Below, piece after piece: positions 1 to 11,949 of a DNA stretch of 64,000 nt. The first letter of the stretch is position 1. Every line of letters begins with the position of its first letter. This stretch comes from Streptomyces sp. CB01580 (lineage in GTDB: Bacteria; Actinomycetota; Actinomycetes; Streptomycetales; Streptomycetaceae): contig NZ_LIXJ01000003.1 of assembly GCF_001905795.1 (NCBI RefSeq), positions 248,001 through 312,000 on the forward strand. Reading direction: 5' to 3'. Position numbers and translations under genes: made by a program. The notes under the pieces were generated by a model. The model was not told the DNA's origin, did no database searches, and saw nothing but the letters and a program-made list of their open reading frames with translations.

Positions 1-669
1 GCCGCCGATGTGAACGAGACCGGGCTGAAGGCCACGTACGCGTCGGCCGAGGCGAACGGCACCGCCGACCGCCTCACCGTCCTCGCCCTCGACATCTCCG
101 ACGAGGAGGCGGTCCGCTCGGGTGTCGCCTCCGCCCTGGAGGTCCTCGGCGGTCTCGACGTCCTCGTCAACGCGGCCGGGATCCTGCGGTCCGAGCACAC
201 GCACAAGACCTCGCTGGAACTCTTCAACAAGATCATCGCAGTGAACCTCACGGGTACGTTCCTGATGATCCGCGAGGCGATCCCGGCCCTGCTGGCGGGC
301 GTCGAGCCGGTCGTCGTGAACTTCTCCTCCACCTCGGCGAGCTTCGCGCACCCCTACATGTCGGCGTACGCGGCGAGCAAGGGCGGCATCCAGTCGATGA
401 CGCACGCGCTGGCGAGCGAGTACAGCAAGCAAGGACTCCGGGTCGTCGCCGTCGCCCCCGGTTCGATCTCCTCCGAGATGACCAGCGGAACCGGCCCCGG
501 GCTGCCCGCCGACGCCGACATGTCGCTCTTCGCGAAGCTGGCCCCGGCGCTGGGGCAGGGGTTCGCCAGTCCGGACACCGTCGCGGGGGTCGTCGCGATG
601 CTCGGTTCCCGGGACGGGGCGTTCATCACGGGTACCGAGATCCGGATCGACGGAGGCACCCACTTCTGA
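1..669 (+). CDS. Short-chain dehydrogenase/reductase (SDR), 5' end outside window
   Basis: The frame is open from base 1, so the N-terminal cofactor-binding GxxxGxG loop and the true start lie upstream of the window; the visible part is 222 codons. It shows the classical SDR landmarks: DVLVNAAG (NAG motif at the end of beta4), a serine-rich SSTSAS strand, the catalytic YAASK (YxxxK), VAVAPGSI after beta6, and the usual GGTHF C-terminus. SDRs oxidise or reduce alcohol/ketone substrates with NAD(P)(H); the substrate cannot be read from sequence. An internal GTG at base 10 could be mistaken for a start, but it lies in the middle of the Rossmann fold. A repetitive non-coding stretch follows. Confidence 0.9.
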   Translation, partial: AADVNETGLKATYASAEANGTADRLTVLALDISDEEAVRSGVASALEVLGGLDVLVNAAGILRSEHTHKTSLELFNKIIAVNLTGTFLMIREAIPALLAGVEPVVVNFSSTSASFAHPYMSAYAASKGGIQSMTHALASEYSKQGLRVVAVAPGSISSEMTSGTGPGLPADADMSLFAKLAPALGQGFASPDTVAGVVAMLGSRDGAFITGTEIRIDGGTHF

Positions 670-906
670 ACCGGAGGAAGCCGCCTCCGCCCGGGGAGCC
701 CCGCCCCGGGAGCGGAAGTAGCGTCTCCGGTCGAAAAGACCCGTGCCCGGCGCGGGAGAATCGTCTCCGCGTCGGGGAGGCGCCCGTCCTGGTGAGGAGA
801 GGCCCGCCCCGGCGTGGAGGGACCCGTTCCACCCGACGCGGAGGGGCCCGTTCCCAGCGCGGAGAAGTCCCTTCCATCCGGCGCGTTCAGCCGCGCGCGG
901 TCGCGC
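670..906. repeat. Gene-free spacer with degenerate short repeats
   Basis: This spacer separates two convergent genes. It contains imperfect direct copies (roughly 24-nt spacing between about 800 and 880) of a unit resembling GCGTGGAGGGACCCGTTCC, and several short GC-rich inverted pairs. I see no coding signal or RNA motif; the inverted pairs may act as a diffuse terminator. Confidence 0.4.
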
Positions 907-1428
907 TCAGCCGCCCCTGAACCGTGCCCAGAGCGCGGGGAAGTGCTCTGCGAGGGTCGCCTCGTCCTCGATCGCCAGCGGGACGCCTTCCGGCTCCGCG
1001 GGCTGGGGCGGCAGCCCGAGGTCCGGATCGACCACGCCGGTGAGCTGCTCGTACGCCTCGTCGGCGGCGTAGCCGAGGTCCTCACCGTCCCCGTCGATCT
1101 CCTCGTCGAAGTCGTCGAGGAGATCGGCGAGGGCGTCCGGATCGTGCAGCGCGCCCTCGAAGACCTCCCGTCCCTGCCCGATCAGCCAGCAGCGGAAGAA
1201 GTCGAAGGCGTCGTCGCCCGCCCCGCCGAGCAGCACGGCGGCGGCGCCGCGCAGATCCCAGCGGTACGCGCGGTTGTAACGGGCCTCGAAGTGCCGGGCG
1301 AAATCCAGCACGGCTTCCGGATCGAGCCGCACCAGTCGTTCGACGAGCAGATCGGCCTGATCCTCGGGGTCGCCCTCGGCGTCCTCGCGGGTGCTGTCGA
1401 TGATCTCCCAGAACTCCGTCTCGTCCAT
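907..1428 (-). CDS. DUF4240 domain protein
   Basis: A 173-residue acidic protein beginning MDETEFWEIID, the signature opening of DUF4240 (a single-domain actinobacterial family often found with regulators). A conserved tryptophan/aspartate-rich core includes YRWDLRGAA and FRCWLIGQGRE. No signal peptide or membrane segment is visible, so it should be cytosolic. Biochemical function is unknown. The ATG at 1428 is taken as start; a GTG one codon upstream is equally possible and neither has a clear ribosome binding site. The gene lies 61 bp after the WYL regulator on the same strand and may be cotranscribed with it. Confidence 0.75.
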   Translation of the reverse strand: MDETEFWEIIDSTREDAEGDPEDQADLLVERLVRLDPEAVLDFARHFEARYNRAYRWDLRGAAAVLLGGAGDDAFDFFRCWLIGQGREVFEGALHDPDALADLLDDFDEEIDGDGEDLGYAADEAYEQLTGVVDPDLGLPPQPAEPEGVPLAIEDEATLAEHFPALWARFRGG

Positions 1429-1489
1429 CACGGATCAAGCATCGGCCGTGCCGACGGACCGCGCACGCGGACGCGACCGGAGGACGCGC

Positions 1490-2461
1490 TCAGCGGTACA
1501 GGTCGTGCAGGCGCCGCGCCGCCGCGGCGAGACGGGTCCGCAGACCGGCCGGTTCGAGCACCTCCGACTCGGGCCCCAGCCCCAGCAGTTGGGCGTACGC
1601 GATCTCCAGGGACTCGACCGGCAGAGTGAGCGTGCGCCACCCCCGCGCGTCGGGCGGGCCCGCCGCCTCCAGGGCCTCCCGGACCGCCGAACGGTCCATC
1701 ACGTGCGGCAGTCGGCGTACGCCCTCCTTCGACACCCGCACCGTCACCTCCTCCCGCAGCAGTGAGCGGGCGAACTGCGCGGACCGCTCCGCCCAGAACC
1801 CCGGCAGGTCGAAGTCCTCGTCGCGCGCGAACCGTTCGTCCGACACCGTGACCGCCGAGAACCGGTCGATCCGGTACACCCGGAAGTCCTCCGCCACCCG
1901 GGCGCAGAGGTACCAGACACCGGCCTTCAGGACGAGCCCGTAGGGGGCCAGTTCCCGCTCCACGTCCTCGTCCCGCCCGTTGCGGCGGTAGCGGGCACGC
2001 ACGAGCCGGTCGTCCCACACGGCCTGCGCGACGGCGGACAGCTGTTCGGGGGTCTCCGGCTCCCGGAACCAGCCGGGCGCGTCCAGGTGGAAGCGCCGGG
2101 CGGTGTTCTCGGAGGCGTCCCGCAGTGAAGGGAGCAGGGCCGCCGACACCTTGAGCCGGGCGGCGGACGCGGCTTCCTCCAGACCCATCTCGCGCAGGGC
2201 GGAGGGCAGTCCGGAGAGGAAGAGCGCCTCGGCCTCGTCGCGGGCGAGACCGGTGAGGCGGGTGCGGTACCCGCCGACCAGGCGGTAGCCCCCGGCTCTG
2301 CCCCGGTCGGCGTACACCGGAACACCCGCCTCGGAGAGGGCCTGCGCGTCCCGGGTGACGGTCCGCTCGGACACCTCCAGCTCCCGGGCGAGCTCGGCGG
2401 CGGTCATGGCGGGGCGGGACTGCAGGAGCAGCACCATCTTGATGAGGCGGGCAGCACGCAT
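1490..2461 (-). CDS. WYL-domain transcriptional regulator (YafY type)
   Basis: 323 residues. The N-terminus (about 1-60) is a winged helix-turn-helix with TAAELARELEVSERTV as the recognition region, followed by the linker YADRGRAGGYRL typical of YafY/DeoR-like WYL proteins. The middle and C-terminal parts hold the WYL ligand-sensing fold (around YLCARVAEDFRVYRIDR) and a WCX-like extension ending near the stop. Family members sense small ligands or nucleic acid and often repress a neighbouring gene. Here the downstream gene is the DUF4240 protein, and aceE ends 183 bp upstream, so the target is uncertain. Confidence 0.85.
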   Translation of the reverse strand: MRAARLIKMVLLLQSRPAMTAAELARELEVSERTVTRDAQALSEAGVPVYADRGRAGGYRLVGGYRTRLTGLARDEAEALFLSGLPSALREMGLEEAASAARLKVSAALLPSLRDASENTARRFHLDAPGWFREPETPEQLSAVAQAVWDDRLVRARYRRNGRDEDVERELAPYGLVLKAGVWYLCARVAEDFRVYRIDRFSAVTVSDERFARDEDFDLPGFWAERSAQFARSLLREEVTVRVSKEGVRRLPHVMDRSAVREALEAAGPPDARGWRTLTLPVESLEIAYAQLLGLGPESEVLEPAGLRTRLAAAARRLHDLYR

Positions 2462-2575
2462 GGCCCCATTGTGGCCGCGGGCCGTCCACCGCCCGCGCCC
2501 GCTGTCCCGGCCTGCGCCGCCCCGGTCCGGCGTCGGCCGGCCTGCGCCACCCGGCCGCGGAAACGGTGCGGTGGT

Positions 2576-2628
2576 GGAAACGGTGCGGCGGCGGCCGGGC
2601 GCACCCGGCCGCCGCCTTCCACCGTTCC
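2576..2628 (-). terminator. Long GC-rich hairpin after aceE
   Basis: The left arm starts at 2576 and the right arm ends near 2628. The inner stem CGGCGGCGGCCGGG pairs with CCCGGCCGCCGCC around a 4-nt loop, and the flanks GGAAACGGTG / CACCGTTCC extend it with small bulges. It sits 17 bp beyond the aceE stop on the minus strand, as expected for a rho-independent-like actinobacterial terminator. Confidence 0.7.
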
Positions 2629-2644
2629 CGGTGTCACCCCAGGG

Positions 2645-5311
<2,667 letters not shown>

Positions 5312-5717
5312 GATCGCCGCCTTCCGGAGTGGGAGGAGGGTGGAGAAGTCCCTGGCTGGCAGGACAGGGCGATGGGGCCGGTGAGCCCGCGACTGAACTC
5401 TAGGCCGTCGATCGATGATCGATCAAAGGGTGAACGGCAAAACTTCTCGATATGAAGAAATTGGCATTCGGTGCCGCGAAGTGGGGCACGGAGTGACGGG
5501 ATTTAGTGCGCAAAAGGGGCGCGTGATCGCGCAGTCGAGCACCCCTCGTCACAGATGCGTCACCTGTACCGGACGGCCTGCGCGGCGTCGGACAGGTCCC
5601 GGACGGCCTCGCACGGGACGGACGAGCGCCGGGCCGGTCGCCGGAATGCCGGACGAGCGCGGGGCCGGTCGCCCGGGTGCCGGACGAGTACCGGGCCGGT
5701 CGCCGCCGCCGTGCTGC
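5312..5717. other. aceE upstream region and intergenic spacer
   Basis: 406 bp without a gene. The part next to aceE (about 5312-5560) is noticeably richer in A/T and includes the palindromic GATCGATGATCGATC near 5410; it should hold the aceE promoter. The part next to the GntR gene is repetitive and described separately. No RNA motif was recognised. Confidence 0.55.
5621..5711. repeat. 31-bp tandem repeat, about 2.9 copies
   Basis: Units start at 5621, 5652 and 5683, each beginning GACGAGCGCCGGGCCGGTCG with a few substitutions (the third has GTACC in place of GCGCC). The array lies just beyond the stop codon of the GntR regulator and ends against it. No open frame is conserved through it, so it is a non-coding minisatellite. 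Confidence 0.7.
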
Positions 5718-6341
5718 TCAGGCGCGCGGCGCGCAGCCCAGGACGTGCGCCTTGACCAGCGCCCCGATGTCCGGGTCCTTGCGCAGGAACGCCTCGATGA
5801 GCGCCTCGTGCTCCTCCGCGTACGACTTCTGCACCGTGCCCAGCCAGCGGATCGACAGGGCGGTGAACACCTCGATGCCCAGTCCCTCCCAGGTGTGCAG
5901 CAGCACGGCGTTCCCGGCGGCCCGCACCATCTCGCGGTGGAACGCCACGGTGTGCCGCACCTGCGCCTCGCCGTCGGCCAGCCGGTCCGCCTCGTAGAGC
6001 GCCGCCACGTGCGGGGCCAGGCGCGAGCAGTCCTCGCCCAGGGCCGGGGCCGCCAGCTCCGCGGCGATCTGCTCCAGACCGGCCCGGACCGGATAGCTCT
6101 CCTCCAGATCGGCCGCGGTGAGGTTGCGGACCCGCACGCCCTTGTTGGGGGCGGACTCGATCAGCCGGAGCGTCTCCAGTTCCCGCAGGGCCTCGCGCAC
6201 GGGCGTCTGGCTGACCTCCAGCTCGGTGGCGATGCGGCGCTCCACGATCCGTTCGCCCGGCTTCCAGCGCCCGCTGACGATCCCGTCCACGATGTGCTCG
6301 CGGATCTGTTCGCGCAGCGAGTGGACGACGGGCGGGGTCAT
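5718..6341 (-). CDS. GntR-family regulator with FCD effector domain
   Basis: 207 residues. The N-terminal winged helix-turn-helix (1-70) includes IVERRIATELEVSQTPVREA, the diagnostic GntR recognition helix ending in PVREALREL. The C-terminal FadR-like FCD helical domain (80-200) carries the scattered acidic/histidine metal and ligand positions, e.g. HREMVRAAG and the EEHEALIEAF helix. FCD regulators typically bind carboxylic acids (lactate, pyruvate, fatty acyl-CoA). Its position between aceE and sucB-lpdA, all on the same strand, makes control of 2-oxo-acid dehydrogenase genes plausible, but that is inference from context only. Confidence 0.88.
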   Translation of the reverse strand: MTPPVVHSLREQIREHIVDGIVSGRWKPGERIVERRIATELEVSQTPVREALRELETLRLIESAPNKGVRVRNLTAADLEESYPVRAGLEQIAAELAAPALGEDCSRLAPHVAALYEADRLADGEAQVRHTVAFHREMVRAAGNAVLLHTWEGLGIEVFTALSIRWLGTVQKSYAEEHEALIEAFLRKDPDIGALVKAHVLGCAPRA

Positions 6342-6421
6342 GTGGAGCTCCTTCGAGGCGGACCGGTGCTGTCTGCGCCATCACGGCGGCCGAGGCGACC
6401 GGTGAATGACTAGACAATACG

Positions 6422-6462
6422 GCGGTGCCCCCGCCCGGACGTGGTCCGGACGGGGGCACCGC
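6422..6462 (-). terminator. Terminator hairpin after sucB
   Basis: Arms 6422-6440 and 6444-6462 (GCGGTGCCCCCG followed by CCGGAC on the left) pair over 19 bp with one G-T type mismatch and a 3-nt loop. It lies 28 bp past the sucB stop on the minus strand. Confidence 0.75.
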
Positions 6463-6489
6463 TCGTGAGGCTGGTTACAGCCGCGACGT

Positions 6490-8310
6490 TCAGAGGCCGA
6501 GCTCGACCTCGAACTCACCGGCCTCCAGGATCGCCTTGACCGTGGTCAGGTAACGGGCGGCGTCCGCGCCGTCCACCAGACGGTGGTCGTAGGAGAGCGA
6601 CAGGTACGTCATGTCGCGCACCGCGATCGTCTCGCCGAGGTCCGGGTGGTCGATGACCACCGGACGGCGGACCGTGGCACCGATGCCCAGGATGGCGACC
6701 TGGTTCGGGGGCACGATGACGGTGTCGAACAGCGCACCGCGCGAGCCGGTGTTGCTGATGGTGAAGGTGGCGCCGGACATGTCGTCCGGCGTCAGCCCGC
6801 CACCGCGGGCCTTGCCCGCCAGCTCCGCGGTCTTCTTCGCGATGCCGGCGATGTTCAGGTCGCCCGCACCCTTGATGACCGGGGTCATCAGACCCTTCTC
6901 GGCGTCCACGGCGATGCCGATGTTCTCCGAGTCGAAGTACGTGATGGTGCCCTCGTCCTCGTTGATCCGGGCGTTGACGACCGGGTGGGCCTTCAGCGCC
7001 TGGGCCGCCGCCTTGACGTAGAACGGCATCGGGGACAGCTTGACGCCCTCACGGGCCGCGAACGCGTTCTTCGCCAGGCCGCGCAGCTTCATCAGCTTCG
7101 TGACGTCGACCTCGACGACCGACGTCAGCTGGGCCTGCGAGTGCAGCGCCTTCATCATGTTGTCGCCGATGACCTTGCGCATGCGGGTCATCTTGACCGT
7201 CTGACCGCGCAGCGGGGACGCCTCCAGCTTCGGCGCCTTCGGGGCGGCGGCAGCGGCGGCGACCGGAGCCGGCGCGGCGACGGCGGCCTTGGCGGCCTCA
7301 GCGGCGGCGACGACGTCCTGCTTGCGGATACGGCCACCGACGCCGGTGCCCTTGACCGCGCCCAGGTCGACACCGGTCTCGGCGGCGAGCTTGCGGACCA
7401 GCGGCGTGACGTACGCGCCGTCGTCACCGGCGGTCGCGGCCGGGGCGGCGACGACGGGAGCCGGGGCGGCGGGTGCGACCGGGGCGGGGGCGGCGGGTGC
7501 GACCGGGGCGGGAGCCGGGGCCGCCGGGGCGACCGGAGCCGGGGCCGGAGGCGCGACCGGAGCCGGGGCCGGAGCGGCGGGCGCGACCGGGGCCGGGGCG
7601 GGGGCCGCCGGAGCGGCCGGGGCCGGGGCGGGAGCCGGTGCGGCGGCGGGCGCGGGGGCGGCGACCGGAGCGGCCGGGGCAGCCACCGGAGCGGCACCCG
7701 GGGCACCGATCACGGCGAGCTTGGCGCCGACCTCGGCGGTCTCGTCCTCGGCGACCACGATCTCCAGCAGCACGCCGGATACCGGGGCCGGGATCTCGGT
7801 GTCGACCTTGTCCGTGGAGACCTCCAGGAGGGGCTCGTCCTCCGTGACCTCCTCGCCGACCTCCTTCAGCCAGCGGGTGACGGTGCCCTCGGTGACGCTC
7901 TCGCCGAGCGCGGGGAGGGTGACGTCGGTGCCGGCCGCGCCACCGGCCGGAGCGGCGGCGGGAGCCTCGGCGACCGGGGCCGGGGCCGGGGCGGCGGGGG
8001 CCTCGGGAGCCGGGGCCGGGGCGGCCTCGGGCTCGGCGGCGGCCGGGGCGGCAGCGGCGGCGGGCGCACCCGTGCCGTCGTCGATGACGGCCAGTTCGGC
8101 GCCGACCTCGACGGTCTCGTCCTCGGCGACCTTGATGGCGGTGAGGACGCCGGACGCCGGGGCCGGGATCTCGGTGTCGACCTTGTCGGTCGAGACCTCG
8201 AGCAACGGCTCGTCGGCCTCGACGCGCTCGCCCTCGGCCTTCAGCCAGCGGGTGACAGTGCCCTCGGTGACGCTCTCACCGAGCGCCGGAAGGGTTACGG
8301 AAACCGACAT
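6490..8310 (-). CDS. sucB: Dihydrolipoamide acyltransferase (E2) of 2-oxo-acid dehydrogenase, two lipoyl domains
   Basis: 606 residues. Two lipoyl domains (about 1-80 and 125-205) each carry the lipoylation motif [12 protein letters not shown]. They are joined by Ala/Pro-rich linkers, the second (about 210-290) being an almost pure AP/PV repeat. Next come an E3-binding domain ([27 protein letters not shown]) and the CoA-acyltransferase catalytic domain, ending with the active-site SYDHRLVDG (His about 576). Usually annotated as the succinyltransferase of ODH, but no acetyltransferase gene accompanies aceE here, so it may serve PDH as well, as the shared E2 of actinobacterial mixed complexes does. 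The gene leads directly into lpdA's neighbourhood (lpdA is 61 bp upstream, same strand), consistent with an lpdA-sucB operon. Confidence 0.93.
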   Translation of the reverse strand: MSVSVTLPALGESVTEGTVTRWLKAEGERVEADEPLLEVSTDKVDTEIPAPASGVLTAIKVAEDETVEVGAELAVIDDGTGAPAAAAAPAAAEPEAAPAPAPEAPAAPAPAPVAEAPAAAPAGGAAGTDVTLPALGESVTEGTVTRWLKEVGEEVTEDEPLLEVSTDKVDTEIPAPVSGVLLEIVVAEDETAEVGAKLAVIGAPGAAPVAAPAAPVAAPAPAAAPAPAPAPAAPAAPAPAPVAPAAPAPAPVAPPAPAPVAPAAPAPAPVAPAAPAPVAPAAPAPVVAAPAATAGDDGAYVTPLVRKLAAETGVDLGAVKGTGVGGRIRKQDVVAAAEAAKAAVAAPAPVAAAAAAPKAPKLEASPLRGQTVKMTRMRKVIGDNMMKALHSQAQLTSVVEVDVTKLMKLRGLAKNAFAAREGVKLSPMPFYVKAAAQALKAHPVVNARINEDEGTITYFDSENIGIAVDAEKGLMTPVIKGAGDLNIAGIAKKTAELAGKARGGGLTPDDMSGATFTISNTGSRGALFDTVIVPPNQVAILGIGATVRRPVVIDHPDLGETIAVRDMTYLSLSYDHRLVDGADAARYLTTVKAILEAGEFEVELGL

Positions 8311-8371
8311 GGTTTCGGTTGCTCCTTACGAAAGTGCGGAAGTGGTCGGTCGTCGCGCCCGGTCGACTGGA

Positions 8372-9760
8372 TCAGTCGTGGGAGTGGAGGGGCTTGCCGG
8401 CCAGAGCCAGGTGGGCCTCGCCCATCGCCTCGTTCTGGGTCGGGTGGGCGTGGATCAGCTGCGCGACCTCGGCCGGCAGCGCCTCCCAGTTGTAGATCAG
8501 CTGGGCTTCGCCGACCTGCTCGCCCATGCGGTCACCGACCATGTGGACGCCGACCACCGCACCGTCCTTGACCTGGACGAGCTTGATCTCGCCCGCGGTC
8601 TTCAGGATCTTGCTCTTTCCGTTGCCCGCGAGGTTGTACTTCAGGGCGACGACCTTGTCCGCGCCGTAGAGCTCCTTGGCCTTGGCCTCGGTGATGCCCA
8701 CGGAGGCGACCTCGGGGTGGCAGTACGTCACCCGCGGGACGCCGTCGTAGTCGATCGGGACGGTCTTCAGACCGGCCAGGCGCTCCGCGACGAGGATGCC
8801 CTCGGCGAAGCCGACGTGCGCGAGCTGGAGCGTGGGGACCAGGTCGCCCACGGCCGAGATGGTGGGCACGTTGGTGCGCATGTACTCGTCGACGAGGACG
8901 TAGCCGCGGTCCATCGCGACGCCGGCCTCCTCGTAGCCCAGGCCCTGCGAGACCGGGCCGCGGCCGATGGCGACCAGCAGCACCTCGGCCTCGTAGGTCT
9001 TGCCGTCGGCCAGGGTGACCTTGACGCCGTCCTGGGTGTACTCGGCGCTCTGGAAGAACGTGCCGAGGTTGAACTTGATGCCGCGCTTGCGGAAGGCGCG
9101 CTCCAGGAGCTTCGAGCTGTTCTCGTCCTCGACCGGGACGAGGTGCTTCAGGCCCTCGATGACCGTGACCTCGGTGCCGAAGGACGTCCACGCCGAGGCG
9201 AACTCGACGCCGATGACGCCGCCGCCCAGCACGATCGCCGACTTCGGGACGCGGTCCAGCTTCAGCGCGTGGTCCGAGGAGATGATGCGGTTGCCGTCGA
9301 TCTCCAGGCCCGGCAGCGACTTCGGCACGGAACCGGTCGCCAGCAGCACGTGGCGGCCCTGGACCCGCTGACCGTTCACGTCCACAGAGGTGGGGGAGGA
9401 GAGCCGGCCCTCGCCCTCGATGTACGTGACCTTGCGCGAGGCGATGAGACCCTGCAGACCCTTGTACAGGCCCGAGATGACGTCGTCCTTGTACTTGTGG
9501 ACGGCCTTGATGTCGATGCCCTCGAAGGTGGCCTTGACACCGAACTGGTCCGCCTCGCGCGCCTGGTCGGCGATCTCGCCGGCGTGCAGCAGGGCCTTCG
9601 TGGGAATGCAGCCGTTGTGCAGGCAGGTGCCGCCGACCTTGCCCTTCTCGATCAGGGCGACGTCCAGGCCCAGCTGCGCCCCGCGCAGGGCCGCGGCGTA
9701 ACCGCCGCTACCGCCGCCGAGGATCACTAGGTCGAAAACGGTGCTGGCGTCGTTCGCCAC
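8372..9760 (-). CDS. lpdA: Dihydrolipoyl dehydrogenase (E3)
   Basis: 462 residues from a GTG at 9760, preceded by GGAGG with 7-nt spacing; the frame continues upstream but this start matches the family N-terminus. It reoxidises dihydrolipoamide on E2 with FAD and NAD+. Visible are the FAD loop LGGGSGGYAAA, the redox-active disulfide GGTCLHNGCIPTKA, the NAD-binding VLGGGVIGVEFAS, the second FAD motif SAVGDLVPT, and the C-terminal catalytic HAHPTQNEAMGE. It lies 61 bp upstream of sucB on the same strand, so E3 and E2 are probably coexpressed. Confidence 0.96.
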   Translation of the reverse strand: MANDASTVFDLVILGGGSGGYAAALRGAQLGLDVALIEKGKVGGTCLHNGCIPTKALLHAGEIADQAREADQFGVKATFEGIDIKAVHKYKDDVISGLYKGLQGLIASRKVTYIEGEGRLSSPTSVDVNGQRVQGRHVLLATGSVPKSLPGLEIDGNRIISSDHALKLDRVPKSAIVLGGGVIGVEFASAWTSFGTEVTVIEGLKHLVPVEDENSSKLLERAFRKRGIKFNLGTFFQSAEYTQDGVKVTLADGKTYEAEVLLVAIGRGPVSQGLGYEEAGVAMDRGYVLVDEYMRTNVPTISAVGDLVPTLQLAHVGFAEGILVAERLAGLKTVPIDYDGVPRVTYCHPEVASVGITEAKAKELYGADKVVALKYNLAGNGKSKILKTAGEIKLVQVKDGAVVGVHMVGDRMGEQVGEAQLIYNWEALPAEVAQLIHAHPTQNEAMGEAHLALAGKPLHSHD

Positions 9761-10098
9761 GTCACGTCCTCCATGCATGTGCGCCGTACGCCGGGCCCCG
9801 TCGCTGGGGGATGACCGGCCGGTCGGCTGGTGTGCGGCCGCTTGTCGTTCGGCCCTGTGGTGGGGGCCCTGTCCTGCCGAGAACCCATCTTCGCACTTGT
9901 CGACGGGTGGCGGGACGCGGGGCCCGGGTCTGGGAAGGACGATCATCCGTCCCGGACGGTTACCGCTGCGTAGTGAGGTGCTGTGCCCATCAAGTTTCGT
10001 CGAGAGCGAAACCCTCCTCCGCGCCGTGGTGCCACGGGGGGAACGCGAACGGCCCCGGACGTATGCCCGGGGCCGGTGGTCGTCCGCGTGACGCGGCC
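9761..10098. other. lpdA promoter region and pepA 3' flank
   Basis: 338 bp without a gene. A 9-bp stem (CGGCCCCGG at 10050-10058 with CCGGGGCCG at 10067-10075) just beyond the pepA stop is a likely terminator; the remainder upstream of lpdA should hold its promoter. No RNA motif was recognised. Confidence 0.5.
10050..10075 (-). terminator. Terminator hairpin after pepA
   Basis: A perfect 9-bp GC stem with an 8-nt loop, 24 bp past the pepA stop codon. Confidence 0.6.
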
Positions 10099-11655
10099 TC
10101 AGCCGAGGTCGCCGGCGGCCGTGCGCTCGGCCAGCCTCACCAGCGTGCGGACCGCGGAACCGGTGCCGCCCTTCGGCGTGTAGCCGTACGGCGCGCCCTC
10201 GTGGAAGGCCGGACCCGCGATGTCCAGGTGCGCCCAGGCGATGCCCTCGCCCACGAACTCCTGGAGGAACAGGCCGGCCACCAGGCCGCCGCCCATCCGC
10301 TCGCCCATGTTGGCGATGTCGGCCGTCGCGGACTCCATGCTCTTGCGCAGGTCCGCGGGGAGCGGCATCGGCCAGGACGCCTCGCCGACCTCCTCGGCGA
10401 TCTCGTGGACGGAGGCGCGGAAGGCGTCGTCGTTCGCCATGATGCCGAAGGTGCGGTTGCCCAGCGCCAGCATCATCGCGCCGGTCAGCGTCGCCACGTC
10501 GACGATCGCGTCCGGGTTCTCCTCCGAGGCGCGGGTCAGCGCGTCGGCGAGGACCAGGCGGCCCTCGGCGTCCGTGTTGAGGACCTCGACGGTCTTGCCG
10601 CTGTACATGCGCAGCACGTCGCCGGGGCGGGTGGCGCTGCCCGACGGCATGTTCTCGGCGAGCGCCAGCCACCCGGTGACGTTGACCTGGAGGCCCAGAC
10701 GGGCGGACGCGACGACGGCCGCGAACACGGCGGCGGCGCCGCTCATGTCGCACTTCATCGTCTCGTTGTGGCCGGCCGGCTTCAGGGAGATGCCGCCCGA
10801 GTCGTAGGTGATGCCCTTGCCGACGAGGGCCAGGGTCTTCTCCGCCTTCGGGTGCGTGTAGGCGAGCTTCACCAGGCGCGGGCCGTTGACCGAGCCGCTG
10901 CCGACGCCGAGCAGGCCGCCGAAGCCGCCCTTGACGAGCGCCTTCTCGTCGAGGACCTGCACCTTGATGCCGTGCTCCTTGCCCGCGGCGGCGGCCACGG
11001 CGGCGAAGGACTCGGGGTACAGGTCGTTCGGCGGGGTGTTGATCAGGTCGCGGGCGCGGTTGATCTCCTCGACCAGCGCGACGGCACGCTCGGCGGACGC
11101 CTTGAACGCCTTGTCGCGCGGCTTGGCGCCGAGCAGGGCGACCTCGCCCAGCGGCAGCCTGGGGCCGTTGCCGTTCTTCTTGCCCTTGGGCGCGACCTTG
11201 TCCTCGCCGCCCTGGTACGCGGTGAACGCGTACGCGCCGAGCAGCGCGCCCTCGGCGATCGCCCCGGCGTCCTCGGCGGACTCGACGGGCAGCGCGAAAC
11301 CGGCCTTCTTCGAACCGGCCAGCGCGCGGGCGGCCGAGCCCGCGGCCCGGCGCAGCGCCTCGGCGTCGTACGCCTCGTCCTTGTCCGGGGCGGAACCGAG
11401 TCCGACCGCCAGGACGACCGGGGCCTTGAGGTCGTCGGGTGCGGGGAGCTTGGTCACCTCGCCCTCGGCACCGGTGGCGCCCAGGGCCTCCAGGACGGTG
11501 GCGAGCTTCCCGCCGAACGCCTTGTCCACGGCCTCGGCGCCCGGTGCGAGGACCAGGCCCCCAGACTTGGATCCGGCGCCCTTGCCGACGCCGACGACGA
11601 GTGCGTCGGCGCGCAGCGTCGCCGCACCGGCAGTGCTGAGAGTGAGAGCAGTCAC
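10099..11655 (-). CDS. pepA: Leucyl aminopeptidase (M17)
   Basis: 518 residues from a GTG at 11655 (VTALTLSTAGAATL). It removes N-terminal residues from peptides using a two-metal centre. The C-terminal catalytic domain shows LVGKGITYDSGGISLKPA (metal-binding Lys/Asp region), MKCDMSGAAAVF, and the family signature NTDAEGRLVLADAL. The N-terminal domain is the usual alpha/beta regulatory domain. Length is normal for the family (about 500). It is cytosolic, with no signal peptide. It is divergent from the GH114 lipoprotein gene with 294 bp between them, and about 340 bp from lpdA; probably monocistronic with its own terminator. Confidence 0.95.
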   Translation of the reverse strand: MTALTLSTAGAATLRADALVVGVGKGAGSKSGGLVLAPGAEAVDKAFGGKLATVLEALGATGAEGEVTKLPAPDDLKAPVVLAVGLGSAPDKDEAYDAEALRRAAGSAARALAGSKKAGFALPVESAEDAGAIAEGALLGAYAFTAYQGGEDKVAPKGKKNGNGPRLPLGEVALLGAKPRDKAFKASAERAVALVEEINRARDLINTPPNDLYPESFAAVAAAAGKEHGIKVQVLDEKALVKGGFGGLLGVGSGSVNGPRLVKLAYTHPKAEKTLALVGKGITYDSGGISLKPAGHNETMKCDMSGAAAVFAAVVASARLGLQVNVTGWLALAENMPSGSATRPGDVLRMYSGKTVEVLNTDAEGRLVLADALTRASEENPDAIVDVATLTGAMMLALGNRTFGIMANDDAFRASVHEIAEEVGEASWPMPLPADLRKSMESATADIANMGERMGGGLVAGLFLQEFVGEGIAWAHLDIAGPAFHEGAPYGYTPKGGTGSAVRTLVRLAERTAAGDLG

Positions 11656-11949
11656 GGTGGTGAAATCTCGCTTCCGTTGAGTTCGTTGTCGGTCGAGGGG
11701 TGGGCCGACCATGCCCGGCGCATCGTAGACGCCGTCGCGATGTGCCGGGAATGAGCCTACGCGCGCCTTTGCTGCGGGAACACGGCGGCGGGCCGTCGAA
11801 TGAACGGCGCGGGAGCCCGGGCCGCGCTCGCGGACGGCCGTCGGCGGAGGCCGGGGCCGCGGGTCGCACGGACATGCGGTGGGGTCGTACGGGGTGAACA
11901 AACGGTGGAAGTAGGGTCGTTCGGAATGCCGCACCCGAGGGGGAGAACC

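Noticed and set aside
5621..5711. CRISPR array
   Set aside because: Units are contiguous without spacers and no cas genes are present.
7440..7700. Mobile or satellite repeat in sucB
   Set aside because: The repetitive DNA encodes the Ala-Pro linker between lipoyl and E3-binding domains, a normal feature of E2 proteins.
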